From NCBI GenBank assembly GCA_914767885.1, contig CAJZBQ010000032.1, positions 744,001 to 808,000 of the forward strand: DNA of 64,000 bases, given 5' to 3'. Positions 21,180-30,906 of the stretch are shown one piece after another. The translations under genes and the position numbers were made by a program. How positions within the stretch are numbered: position 1 is the first letter of the stretch; the number at the start of each line of letters is the position of its first letter. This DNA is from Blepharisma stoltei (Eukaryota > Ciliophora > Heterotrichea > Heterotrichida > Blepharismidae). The notes under the pieces are model-generated. The model did not search any database. It had not been told where the DNA came from and saw only the letters and a list, made by a program, of their open reading frames with translations.

Positions 21180-21778
21180 TAGCTAAGATATTTCAATAAT
21201 TAGTATTGCAGTCTAAAGTTCAAATAAAGTTATTATCTAGTTGCCTAAAGATAATATTGTTTTTTTATTTGTATAGATTTAAAAATAAGGAGACGATATC
21301 CCTTTAAATATCAGCTTTTCATGCAGAATATGATACAAAATCATCAGATTAATTTAATTTAACAGTAGCCTACTTTGAATATTCATTTCTGATGCCAAAG
21401 CTTATATATGATTTAGTGTATCGGAGGTATATAGAGCAGAAAACATGACATCTAATGTGATCTTTGGTATAATTGTTATAAACTTAATAAAATTAAATAT
21501 ATATGCAAAATTTATCAATTTTTAGATAATATGATTTATTATACTTTAAACTCTCAGCACACATATTTCATTGAAATTAAGTTCTAATATTTGTTAACCC
21601 TTGATTTATTTTTATCTTTCTCATATTAATGACAAATAATTGACTATTACCTTCAGGTCATTTTTAGTATAAAATATTCAATAATGCTCTTCCTTCATAA
21701 TTAAACAATAATTATACTGAATAATTATATGCTAAATCATAAATTAAATTTACATAATAATCATTGTTGAATAAATAA
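21180..21778. other. AT-rich noncoding stretch between secreted-protein paralogues
   Basis: About 600 bp, no open frame and no recognised repeat. It should hold the copy 1 terminator and the copy 2 promoter. Confidence 0.5.
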
Positions 21779-22438
21779 ATGTGGACATTGCTCATTGTAA
21801 CTGGTTTAGCACTTGCTGACCCATTACCTCCTCAATGGCCTAACACTTTCACCCAATCCTTCAACGAAACCTTTATATCCACAAGCTATGGAAATCACAC
21901 CACAAATGGAGTTTATTACTATGACTATACAAGCCAAAGCACACGTATAGACAGAGATAATGGAAGATATGATGCGTTCTGTGGATTAAATGGGTTCAAA
22001 ATTCTAGTTGACGGTCCATGCAACCAGTTCGCAGTTGGTGGAAACAGATATATTCATTATCCTAAAGACCATTATTGCTGCTTTTGTTGCAATTATCAAC
22101 AAGGATGCGGACCATTGTATCCAACTTGGATGGATAATTCAACATTTTTAGGAACTACTATGCACAATGGAGTTCAAGCTTATGCTTGGGATAAAATGGG
22201 AAACCAGCCAAATTATTATTATGAAACAGTGGCAACTCAGCCAAGTCAAAGAGTAATGCTTGGAATTTATGAAATGCCTGACGACTTTAAAGACTTCCAT
22301 AGCATAAGCTACAGTGTCCCTGCTGGAACTTTTGATTTGCCAAAAGAATGCTCTGTTAAGATAGTTTGTCCGGAAACCTCAGTTTGTACGCAAATAAGAG
22401 GTTCTGGTTTACAAAGTGTTCTTAAAAACATAATTTAA
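21779..22438 (+). CDS. Secreted Cys-rich protein, copy 2, intact
   Basis: 219 aa, uninterrupted and without UGA. Signal peptide MWTLLIVTGLALADPLPP, then the same domain as copy 1: QWPNTFTQSFNETF, YDAFCGLNGFKILVDGPC, DHYCCFCCNYQQGCG, and the C-terminal KECSVKIVCPETSVC. Ten or more Cys suggest a disulfide-stabilised extracellular or vacuolar protein. It serves as an internal template for the broken copy 1. The 5' leaders of both copies share a near-identical gttgaataaat(t)aatgtgg, supporting tandem duplication. Confidence 0.8.
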   Translation: MWTLLIVTGLALADPLPPQWPNTFTQSFNETFISTSYGNHTTNGVYYYDYTSQSTRIDRDNGRYDAFCGLNGFKILVDGPCNQFAVGGNRYIHYPKDHYCCFCCNYQQGCGPLYPTWMDNSTFLGTTMHNGVQAYAWDKMGNQPNYYYETVATQPSQRVMLGIYEMPDDFKDFHSISYSVPAGTFDLPKECSVKIVCPETSVCTQIRGSGLQSVLKNII

Positions 22439-22609
22439 GATCTTTTTTACATAAAAACTATTCGGGAAATATGAAATTTTAAAATAGAATTATGAATACA
22501 TCATTAGCCAAGCAATTCTTATTTTTAAGCCAAAAAATAATTATTTGCTTTTCTCTTTGATATATTTAATATTTTCTACGATCTACACCTTATTTGTGAT
22601 GAATTATTT

Positions 22610-23194
22610 CTAAATTAATGAGCTCTCGAAAATGCTCAATTTATTCATCCCGATTGCTTGAGATATTATTATTTCAAAGAGACTGCTTATATTATGTGAG
22701 TTTTGTGCAGAAACTTCAATGAAGGTCGCATCTAAACTATCAGCGAGCTGTTTTCCTTCATCGAATGAAACCTCTCGTTCTTTTTCCAAGTCGCATTTGT
22801 TTCCTACAACGAGAAGAGTTTTCCTATTTTTTGATTCTTTTTCTATTCTTTTCCCTCAGCTTGAGACATGTAGAAATGAATTTCGGTTTGTAACGTCATA
22901 TATCAACAGTATCCCATGTGCCTCTTCAAAGCAATCTCTTATCATAAATTCCCAGAATTTATTCCCAGCAATATCTCATACAAGCAAGCCGTATTTTGTG
23001 CCGTTTCTTTCGATTAATTCTTTATTCTGCATTAAGATTACAGGTGAAAGTCCAAAGGTTGGGTCATAAGCTTCTTCAAATTGATCGTTGAAAAATCGGT
23101 TAACAATTGACGTCTTCCCAGATTTAGCTTCTCCAATTAAGGTTAACTTTAAGCAAAAAAGGCTGCATAACATGTACCTTTTCGAAGTAGCCAT
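22610..23194 (-). CDS. Rab/Ras-like small GTPase, divergent
   Basis: 195 codons with two UGA Trp codons, so it is truncated under the standard code. G1 GEAKSGKTS, switch I Thr in YDPTFG, G3 WDIAGNKFW (no Gln61-type residue), G4 NKCD, G5 EVSAQ. No C-terminal Cys pair, so prenylation is doubtful. A 15-nt stretch at 23163-23177 (GTACATGTTATGCAG on the coding strand) has the size and ends of an intron; removing it keeps the frame and gives SKSLFCLKLTLIGE. The Gln-less G3 suggests slow or altered GTP hydrolysis. Confidence 0.85.
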
Positions 23195-23602
23195 ATTACT
23201 GGCGATTTTATTATATTAAAATACATTTATCCTTTGTAAGCCTTAAATATGGATACTCAAACATAAATGATCAGTTTAAAGTTAAATCTTTTATAGGCTG
23301 CCAGAATTAAAGGATCTTTGAGAACTTATGGAATTGAAATCAGGGAACGATCAAAGATATAGCATTTTAAAAAATCAGCATAAGTGCTTATAATCAATAA
23401 ATAAAAGGCTTCTAAGAGCTCATTTAAAGAATTTAGCTTAGAAAGTATGCGATATGAATTGAGTTTTAAAGCAAAAGTGCTATAATAAATCAAATGTTTA
23501 TTTATTTGTAAATTATCTATAAAAATTTTGAAATCTGAATGCATTTTAAGCTCAATTATAACCTGAAAATAAATTTTATATGAATTGCATAACTGAAACA
23601 AT
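23195..23602. other. Divergent intergenic region
   Basis: About 400 bp of AT-rich DNA between a GTPase gene (minus) and a helical-protein gene (plus). No element was recognised; both promoters should lie here. Confidence 0.5.
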
Positions 23603-24310
23603 ATGGATGAAAATTCAATCCCTGTTAGCCTTATAGATGCCATCAAAGCTAGAAAGCAAATGGAAAGAGATGCCCAGCTCCTCGCAAACCGCATAAAGCT
23701 TCTCCAACAAGAAGAAGTCAAAACTTGGAAAAAAATCGAAGAAACCCGTAAACGCACAAAAGAAATCATGACAAAGAAACGGCATCAAGAGAATGAGCAA
23801 AAACAAAAATCAGGTCATCTATCAGAAAGAGAAAGAGCCATGAGTGAAAAGCGCCAAACAAATCACATGATAAGAGAAGAACGAAGAAAAGAATTCGAGA
23901 ACCTCAAAGATTCCATTCAAATAGCTAAAATTGAAGAAGCTAAAAAGACAAGGATGGAGCGAAATTTGAACGATAGGAGAAAAAGAGAACACCTAGAAAG
24001 CATAAGAGAAGAAAATGAAATGAGAAAAAATGCAGTCAAAGCCAGCAAAGAAAAAGGAAAAGAAAAAATTAACCATTTAAAAGCTAAAAAGTACGAAGAA
24101 TTCAAGCAGGACTATAAGAAACGTATCGAAATTGAAGACATTGAAAAGCAAAACACAGAAAAAGAAGTGATGAGCATGGAATTGTTAGAAATGGAGCTCA
24201 TCAAGCGTCTGCAAAACACCCAGCAGATCCAGCAACAAGTAACACAAGACCTCGAACAAGCTATCTCCCATCCAAGAAAATCATCATATGGTGCTAAAGC
24301 AACATTTTAA
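23603..24310 (+). CDS. Highly charged helical (coiled-coil) protein
   Basis: 235 aa, almost entirely Lys/Glu/Arg/Gln-rich helix (ARKQMERDAQLLANRIKLLQ onward) with a short Ser-rich tail. No catalytic motif. The composition resembles trichohyalin/plectin-like or ciliary and cytoskeletal coiled-coil proteins common in ciliates. It ends in UAA, 17 bp from the stop of the convergent gene at 24328. Confidence 0.75.
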   Translation: MDENSIPVSLIDAIKARKQMERDAQLLANRIKLLQQEEVKTWKKIEETRKRTKEIMTKKRHQENEQKQKSGHLSERERAMSEKRQTNHMIREERRKEFENLKDSIQIAKIEEAKKTRMERNLNDRRKREHLESIREENEMRKNAVKASKEKGKEKINHLKAKKYEEFKQDYKKRIEIEDIEKQNTEKEVMSMELLEMELIKRLQNTQQIQQQVTQDLEQAISHPRKSSYGAKATF

Positions 24311-24327
24311 ATTTACACTGTATTATA

Positions 24328-25122
24328 TTAACTCAATTCAAACTCAGCCACAAGAGGGTAATGGTCGCTTGGACAAAATGTACCTTCTCTGATATTATTT
24401 ACAACTCTTGCTGTTTTTAGCTTGATGTTCCTAAACCAAATGTAATCATACACTCTTGGCACTTTGGGGCCCAGCAGCTCGTAATGCCAAGTTTTCATAA
24501 TTTCCTCGTGATCTAACAACTCTGATGGGAAAGTTTTTTCCGGCTCCTCTCCATTGGCCACATAAAGTGCAGATTGGAACTGTTCTGAAAGCAGAGCGTA
24601 GGCACTTGAGTCTGGGGTTGCATTAAAATCTCCAGTAATAATTATGGGGCAATCCATCATTGGCTTCATCCATTCTAATAATTCTTCAACTTCTTTTAGC
24701 CTGCTCGCGTCGGTTTGCCAGTCTAAATGAGTGTTGACGACCCATACAATTTGGTCATTAAGCCTTATCTTCATTCTTTGGGCATTGCGCAATTTATCTG
24801 AGTATTGGCGGTAACCCTCAGCCAGGACTTTGATTTTCGGTTTTACTAGAAAAGCGTTCCCGTCAATCCTGAACCCTTCGAGCCACCGAAATGATTCTGG
24901 AAGCTCATTTACATTCCAAGGTCCCATTGATTCATATAATGGGGAGAATTTATAGTCGTAGTCTGGGTGTATGTAAATTTCCTTGTTACCTTCATAATTT
25001 ATTTCTTGAAGTCCTATAATATCACAGTCCATTTCTTGAATGGCACGTTTTATGAGAGGAATGCGCTCCTCGTAGAATCTATGGGTGTTGAGGATATTGA
25101 AGCTGCTGATCTTGAGTGACAT
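24328..25122 (-). CDS. Endonuclease/exonuclease/phosphatase-fold (EEP) hydrolase
   Basis: 264 aa, intact. EEP landmarks in order: SFNILN near the N-terminus, GLQEIN (metal-binding Glu), VVNTHLDW, ITGDFNATPDSSAY (catalytic Asp/Asn), YDYIWF and the C-terminal SDHYPLVAEFEL with the catalytic Asp-His pair. All catalytic positions are present, so it should be a Mg-dependent phosphodiesterase. The substrate could be nucleic acid, an inositol phosphate or a lipid head group. No targeting signal is evident. Confidence 0.92.
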   Translation of the reverse strand: MSLKISSFNILNTHRFYEERIPLIKRAIQEMDCDIIGLQEINYEGNKEIYIHPDYDYKFSPLYESMGPWNVNELPESFRWLEGFRIDGNAFLVKPKIKVLAEGYRQYSDKLRNAQRMKIRLNDQIVWVVNTHLDWQTDASRLKEVEELLEWMKPMMDCPIIITGDFNATPDSSAYALLSEQFQSALYVANGEEPEKTFPSELLDHEEIMKTWHYELLGPKVPRVYDYIWFRNIKLKTARVVNNIREGTFCPSDHYPLVAEFELS

Positions 25123-25620
25123 ATTTATATCAGAATTTGAATTTTACTCAAGAAATGGACGTGTATGAATGCGATTTTGGTAAATGGGACAAGGGCTTAT
25201 AGAGAAATTCATTAGGATTTTACTGGACTAATTATTTTACATATTTTTTTGTTTTAGAAAAGTGAAAAATATTCTTTTGCATTTTTGGCAAAATGCAAAA
25301 CTCATGTTAAATTATTAGAAAAATCTCTGTTATCAGAAATTTACATTTTTTTAACAAAAATATAATTTTTATAATACCTTTACTTTTTTAAGATCTAGAG
25401 CTTGAGAATAAAAATCATTTTCTGTATATAAAAATGATCTGGCTATTAATCAAAATTATTATTAATTTCTATAGATGGTATATTTTTGATGATTTTAAAG
25501 CATTAACATATAAGATCTAAAGACAAATAAGTATTTGCACATATTATTTATTTTTTATATATCTTAGAATCATATTTCCATGCATGAACCATATTAACAG
25601 TAATTGGACACATCGTTAAA
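25123..25620. other. AT-rich divergent intergenic region
   Basis: About 500 bp without coding potential between the EEP gene and the Lys-rich gene at 25621. No repeat recognised. Confidence 0.5.
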
Positions 25621-26241
25621 ATGGATTATTTTGCAATTTCTCCTCTACGAAAGTCATTTACTCCTAAGCCAGTTCTCCAAGAGAAAAATGAAGCTATTAA
25701 ATACTCCGCCACCAAGCCAGAGGCATCATCTCGCATAAAAAGATACCCAACAACTAGCAAACAGAAATCTTCTCAAAAATCAAATATTGAAAACAAACCA
25801 AAATTAGAAGATAAGAAAGCAGAAGCCAAAAAGGTAAGAGAAGAAGAAAAGAAAATCAAAAATGAAGCCAAAAAACAAAAAGAAGAAGTTCTCCAAGCCG
25901 CCAAACAAAGGGTACAAGAAGAGCGACTTCGAAGGAAAAAGAATCAGCCTGAGCAGCCAAGATCCAAATCAAAGACCATTATCCAAGAAAAAGTTATATT
26001 GGATAGGCCTATAACCCCTCAACCATCAACCAAAAAAGCTGAGACAACTGGAGATTGGCTTAAAACAAGAGTTCAATTAATAGAGCAGCTGCAAAATTGA
26101 ATGAAAGAGCTCGATAAACAAGAAGACACATTATTAAAAGATATAGAAAAAACTTGCAACTCACATATAATGTCATATAAGGACTATGATGCAAATCATC
26201 AGCCCTTGACTGCTAGAGAGTCTATTATGAGATCTCCTTAA
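25621..26241 (+). CDS. Lys/Glu-rich helical protein, 206 aa
   Basis: Starts MDYFAISPLRKSF after a TTAAAATGG context. One in-frame UGA (after QLIEQLQN) is read as Trp and extends the protein by 47 residues to a UAA. The N-terminal third is Ser/Pro/Lys-rich and disordered, the middle a charged helix (KKAEAKKVREEEKKIKNEAK), the end a shorter helix with one Trp. Likely cytoskeletal or structural; no family recognised. Confidence 0.75.
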
Positions 26242-26281
26242 TTTTAATTGTATTCATTTTATCATATTTTATAACTGAATA

Positions 26282-26821
26282 ATGTCTCAGAATTTAATAA
26301 AGCCGGGATTTGATGTGCTTGTCTTCGGGGATGAAAATGTTGGAAAATCAGCGATTTTGAATAAATACTGTGCTGGAGACTTTGAAATTAATTCAGAAAT
26401 TCAAAGATTGGAAAGCAAAAATTGTAATGAGCGGCATAAGATAATTCAAGCAAATCATGAAAATATGCAAGTTAGCCTTTGGGAATATCAAAACTGGGCT
26501 ATGCATGGGATGCTCCCTCTATTCTTTGGAAAACCTTATGCAATAATTTTTTGCTATGATGTTACGAACAGAAAATCTTTTAAAAATATATCAAATTGGA
26601 TATCTAAATTCGACGAAAGGTTGATTAAAAATTTTACTGGAATTTTAGTAGGAAATAAATCTGACTTACCAAGAGAAAGAGGAGTCTCTTATAATGAAGG
26701 CAAAAAATTGGCAGAAAAATTGGGACTATTGTTTATGGAGACATCTGCTGAATATTCAAAAAATATTGATGAAATATTCAATATTTTACTAAGAATCCTA
26801 GCTTTAAATTTCGATAGATAA
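26282..26821 (+). CDS. Ras-like small GTPase with degenerate switch II
   Basis: 179 aa, intact. G1 GDENVGKSA, G4 NKSD, G5 ETSAE. The G3 region reads SLWEYQNWAM in place of WDTAGQE, so both the catalytic Gln and the Asp that helps bind Mg are replaced. Switch I is also atypical. It may be constitutively GTP-bound or not hydrolyse GTP. No C-terminal Cys. Only 40 bp separate it from the upstream gene stop. Confidence 0.85.
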   Translation: MSQNLIKPGFDVLVFGDENVGKSAILNKYCAGDFEINSEIQRLESKNCNERHKIIQANHENMQVSLWEYQNWAMHGMLPLFFGKPYAIIFCYDVTNRKSFKNISNWISKFDERLIKNFTGILVGNKSDLPRERGVSYNEGKKLAEKLGLLFMETSAEYSKNIDEIFNILLRILALNFDR

Positions 26822-27128
26822 TGATATTATTGTATTATTATGACTTTATTTGCTTTAATTGTTAAAATAGTTTTCCAGATTATTGAGCTTGTCTATTGAA
26901 AATTAGGCGTTCTAATAAATAAAAAAATTATAATCTAACTGAGATTCAGCACTCTGGTTAATCTTAAAGCTTATTATAAATGATCTTAAATATTTTAAAT
27001 TATTGATTGTCAAATTTAATTTATTATAGCCTAATTTATAGTGTGAAAAAAATTAAAACGCTCAATAGAAAGATCAAATCATTTCCTCATGTATTATTTC
27101 AAAAATGTCACCTCTTAATATTTATTAT
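26822..27128. other. AT-rich intergenic region
   Basis: About 300 bp between two same-strand GTPase genes. Nothing recognised. Confidence 0.45.
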
Positions 27129-27702
27129 ATGGACGTACACAAATAGTAACATCCACTCAGCAAAAATTGCATTAAAATTGTACTAGTAGGCGATTCAGAA
27201 GTCGGAAAATCTGCCTTGATAAATCGTTTTTGCCTAGGCAGGTATTTAGACATCTATGTACCAACAATTGGCATCGAAAAGGTATTTTTCTAAAAAGAAT
27301 TATATTTCAGCCCACCAAGACACTAGAAGATGCACGCTAGAGCTGTGGGCATCTTCTGGGAATGAGAGATACAAAGTGATTTATTCTCACTTCTATAAGG
27401 ATGCAAAAGGCATCATAATTGTATATGATATTACCAAGAGAGAATCATTTTTACATATAAAAAAATGAATTGGAGATATACAACTTTATGCTGAGCCGAG
27501 CTCTATAGTATTTTTAATTGGAAGTAAAAGTGACTTAGAAGGACGGAGAGCGGTGGCTTATGAAGAAGGGAAAAGTCTTGCTGATAGTCTAGGATATCCG
27601 TTTCTTGAGGTTTCTGCAAGATCATCAATGAATCTGGAGAACTCCTTTTTGACTATTACAAGAATTATAAATTGCAACCAAAGGCTTTCAATGTCATTTT
27701 AA
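27129..27702 (+). CDS. Ras-like small GTPase with two tiny introns
   Basis: 180 aa after removing introns of 15 nt (27146-27160, gtaacatccactcag) and 16 nt (27282-27297, gtatttttctaaaaag). Without removal the frame breaks before G1 and again after switch I. One UGA Trp. G1 GDSEVGKSA, switch I VPTIGIEK, G3 LWASSGNERYK (Asp and Gln replaced), G4 GSKSD (Asn replaced by Gly-Ser), G5 EVSARS. Several catalytic residues are altered, so weak or no GTPase activity is inferred. The first intron falls within a Tyr codon just before the core fold (YKNCIKIVLVGD). Confidence 0.85.
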
Positions 27703-28282
27703 TTTCACTGTAAAGTTGTTAATATATACATTTTAAATTGATTTAATGAAAGATCAAGAAATAATTAGTTAGCTGGATGGAATGTTTGTATAAAGCTTTT
27801 TGTCTCAAGGACAGCTCTATAATTTGGATAATGAGGGGCTCCATTAGCTAAAGAGTTAACTGCAGCTTGAGTATCAGCGAATTTATAAGTTTCAACCCTT
27901 GGATAAACATTGTTAATCCTTACAAATTCAAGCATTTGTTCTGTTTCAAGTCTGGAACCTGTTAAACTTGACTGAACTTTTAATTGATTTAAAAGTATAG
28001 GAACAGATTAAAGTTCAAATTTTCATTTGAACTTGGAGCTCCACATAAGTGAAGAACGCCTCTTGGTCTAAGCAATGAGCAGCACTGAGTAATATCATAA
28101 CTTGTGGCAGTATTAATGATATAATCTAAGCTTCCCATTGCATTTTTCATCTGGGCCTCATCTCTCAAGTTAATAAAATGATGAGCTCCAAACTCTCTAG
28201 CATCAGCTTGCTTATTATTGCTCGTAGAAATTGCTGTAACCTCAGTTCCCATAGAATTTGCAAACTTAATGGCCAGATGCCC

Positions 28283-28645
28283 TAAACTCCATTATCTATA
28301 ATGAAGTTATTTTTTTCCCAAAAGGGTTAATCTTATTTTGAAAAAATATTTAAATGAATATAGAAATTGCCCCACACGGGAATTGAACCCACGTGTGAAG
28401 CCATTATTTGTATGTGGAGAATCTTGACTTCCAAGTACCAAAAATGGTTCCACACGAGGGTTCAATTCCCGTGTGGGGCAATTTCTATATATATTGTAGA
28501 GTATAAGCTTAAAATGGTAAAAAAGCTGGAGAGTTAATTATAATAGTATTAATTGTAGATTAAATATTAACTTATACAAATTTTTTTTCTTAAAGAGGAA
28601 TTTAATAAGTGTTTTTCTATTATTGTATATTCGATAAGGAGGAAG
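28283..28645. other. TA-bounded IES in ADH copy 1
   Basis: 363 bp; removal restores GGLGHLAIKF in frame. It contains the large palindrome at 28359-28489. Confidence 0.85.
28359..28489. repeat. Palindrome with perfect 32-bp arms resembling a tRNA 3' half
   Basis: Arms 28359-28390 and 28458-28489 are exact inverted copies, with weaker pairing beyond. Each arm contains GGGTTCAATTCCCGTGTGGG, which fits a T-arm and B box (GGTTCAATTCC) next to an acceptor-like GGGGCA. Ends are TATAGAAATT. No full cloverleaf with an anticodon arm could be drawn. Confidence 0.7.
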
Positions 28646-29544
28646 TAAGCCTCCAATTCCAATCACTCCAACTCTCATTCCAGAAACTACGTCTCGATGA
28701 AGTGGAGCAAACACTGTCAACCCTGCGCAAAACATTGGTGCTGCCTCTCCAGGAAAACTCTCATCGAGCTTAAAGAAAAAGCTTCCTTTGGCTTGAAATG
28801 ATGTTGCATAACCTCCAAAATGAGGATCATATGTAGTCACCTTTTTAGGGCACAGATTATCGAATCCTGTTCGGCACTGGAGACAGCTATCATATTCTTC
28901 GCAGCAGTCTCGAATAGTCCCAAACCCTACTTTATCGCCAGGCTGAAATTTTGATACTTTTTCCCCAACTTTATCAACAACTCCAACTATTTCGTGCCCA
29001 GGAACAAGAGGAAAGCAGCCACCAGGGAACCAGGCCTGAGTTGACATAAAAATATCAGTGTGGCAGCAGCCAGCATGAGTTACATTGATTCTAACTTCAT
29101 TGTCAAGAAGGGCTGGATGACGAAAAGGAAGAGGCGAAACTGTTGTCCCTGGATTCATAAATGCCATCGCAACTCCATGGGCGTCACCTATAGCACATGG
29201 CTGGGGTGCTCTGTCTCCTAAGACTTCAAAAGTATTTCTTTGCATATTTTTATTATTAAATTCATTGAGCTATATTAAATGGCATACTTTTGCGTTAATT
29301 AATGGCTGATTTAACATCAGATTAATAAGCTTCAGAAAAATTAAAATCTTAGAAAACCTATGCTAGAAATCATTTGTTATCCTATTTTTTCAATTATTAG
29401 ATGCAACAGCTTTCAATCTAATTTTTGCTAAGGATGCATTTAGTTTGGAAATCATTTAATATATCTTATTGGCCGAAATTAAGCTTAAAGAGCATTTTAG
29501 CATAATTAGAAATGCATCAAAGGTAAAATAAGTGCTGAAAGTTA

Positions 29545-29799
29545 TTATCTGTTTCAAGTTTTTCACATATAATCTTTTGTTGTCACAAAAACGTTATTTT
29601 TGACCATTAAGAGGTTAACATCTTCTGAAATATTCAGAATGGTTAAAATGCCAAGTGAAGTTATGTCCCCTATGCCCAGTTGAGTTGATCTCTGACTAAA
29701 AGAAGGTGGATCCAATTCGTCGAATTTAATTATTAAATCTTGAATTAATGAAAATTTATGTGTTCTTAATAATACACATTTTTGCTTAGAAATAATCAT
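29545..29799 (-). CDS. Small hypothetical ORF, 84 aa
   Basis: Begins ATG at 29799, passes two UGA Trp codons near its end (DYMWKTWNR) and stops at UAA. Composition is protein-like (LLRTHKFSLIQDLIIKFDEL, ILTILNISEDVNLLMVKNNV). No family recognised. It starts 9 bp from a decayed MITE, so a missing 5' part is possible. Confidence 0.4.
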
Positions 29800-29808
29800 T
29801 TTGTTTAT

Positions 29809-29946
29809 TAAGTCCTCCTTTTGCTAACGAACAAAAAATTTTATTAGCTAATGGGGTCAATTTTTTTTAAAAAAATATACAGCAAGCTTCTTGGCCAAAA
29901 AATAGATTTTTTTAATGGTTTTGTTTGCTTATGCAGGTGTGGAGTA
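29809..29946 (-). mobile_element. Decayed, internally deleted BogoMITE
   Basis: Reversed orientation: a degenerate fold-back end (ctaacgaacaaaaaat / ttagctaatgggg) on the left, and the ggccaaaaaatagattttt ... atggttttgtttgct end on the right, with TA at both edges and most of the body missing. Confidence 0.65.
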
Positions 29947-29984
29947 ATTATTCATCCTCTATAAGCATTTAAATTAGAGGAAAA

Positions 29985-30320
29985 TAAGCGCTTTCATAGA
30001 GCTTTTTTCCCTAGAGCAACTCTATAATTTGGATAATGAGTAGCAGCTTGAACTTCAGTAAATATATAAATTTAGCTCTTAGATAATATTATTAATTTTT
30101 ATGAAGTTATGCATTCTCTCCATTTCAGTCTAGAGCTCATAGAGCTGAACTGAGCTCTTAACGATTTCAAAGGATCGGAAACATGCTAAAATTCAAATTT
30201 TTATTTGAGTTTGGAACTCCGCATAGATTAAGAGTTCTTCTAACCTCAGTGACGAGCAGCATTGAGAAATATCATATATTATAGCAGTATTGATAATGCA
30301 TAAGCATTCAATAGAAATAT
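29985..30320 (-). pseudogene. Decayed 3' fragment of a fourth ADH copy
   Basis: Follows the 3' coding region of ADH copy 1 base by base in patches (agagcaactctataatttggataatgag; cagcttgaacttcagtaaat; gcagcattgagaaatatcat) but has many indels and stops in all frames. The adjoining 30321-30566 is AT-rich with no feature. Confidence 0.75.
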
Positions 30321-30566
30321 TACTAATCAATCTATTTAACGAATTAGCAATATTTAATAACTCATGTACCCGAAACTACCTATTTCTCATTAATATAATT
30401 TAAATTATATATGTAAATTATTAATAATTTTGGCTTTTTATCTTTAGGTCCCAAAATCATTATTCTTATTAATCTTAATCTCATCCTTAAAATTTTAATT
30501 TTAGTTTCATTTTTATAGCTAATAATATAAAGCAAAAAGAGATCTTTTTTTGGTTTAATGCATTCT

Positions 30567-30897
30567 TAATCCCACTTCTTTAATTTGGAAAAACATCGGC
30601 AAAATTTCAATTTTTTGGGCATTTTCAATTATGAATAAAATTATTTTATAGGAAAATTTTATAGGTAAAAATACTAATTTTAATAGAATTAGTTTTAACT
30701 TAAACCAACGAAAAGTTCGTGCAGAATGTTCATTAAACAGTTTTCACACTAATTGATTTAATTTTTAGAAAAATTTTAAAATATTGGGTTCAATTTTTTA
30801 AAAAAAAAATTCTATATAGAAAAGTTAAATATTTTTGTTTTTAAATAAAAATAAATTGGAACATGATTTTTACTGCAATTTAAAAGGGGGGGAATTA
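30567..30897. mobile_element. Second MITE family copy, TA-flanked
   Basis: Left end TTAATCCCACTTCTTTAATTTGG and right end gcaatttaaaagggggggaatTA are imperfect inverted repeats. Interior patches match 6660-6952. It ends 10 bp from the ADH copy 2 stop. Confidence 0.5.
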
Positions 30898-30906
30898 GTA
30901 AGAGAA

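Larger units (their letters stand above)
27765..29245 (-). pseudogene. Zinc alcohol dehydrogenase, copy 1, IES plus one-base frameshift
   Basis: MDR-family ADH close to the two copies downstream. Catalytic-zinc Cys in GCCHTD, His in GHEIVG, structural-zinc Cys cluster in DCCEEYDSCLQCRTGFDNLC, Rossmann GIGGLGHLA. A TA-bounded IES (28283-28645) interrupts it after GIGGL and is removed in frame. Near 28004 one base is missing relative to copy 2 (CTG-TTCC versus CTGCTTCC), ending translation at FLYF. Restoring one base would give the 372 codons of copy 2. This is either a young pseudogene or a sequencing error; the rest of the frame is intact to UAA. Confidence 0.8.

Noticed and set aside
28359-28489. 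A functional tRNA gene
   Set aside because: T-arm and acceptor-like parts exist on both strands, but no D-arm or anticodon arm with 73-nt spacing could be drawn.
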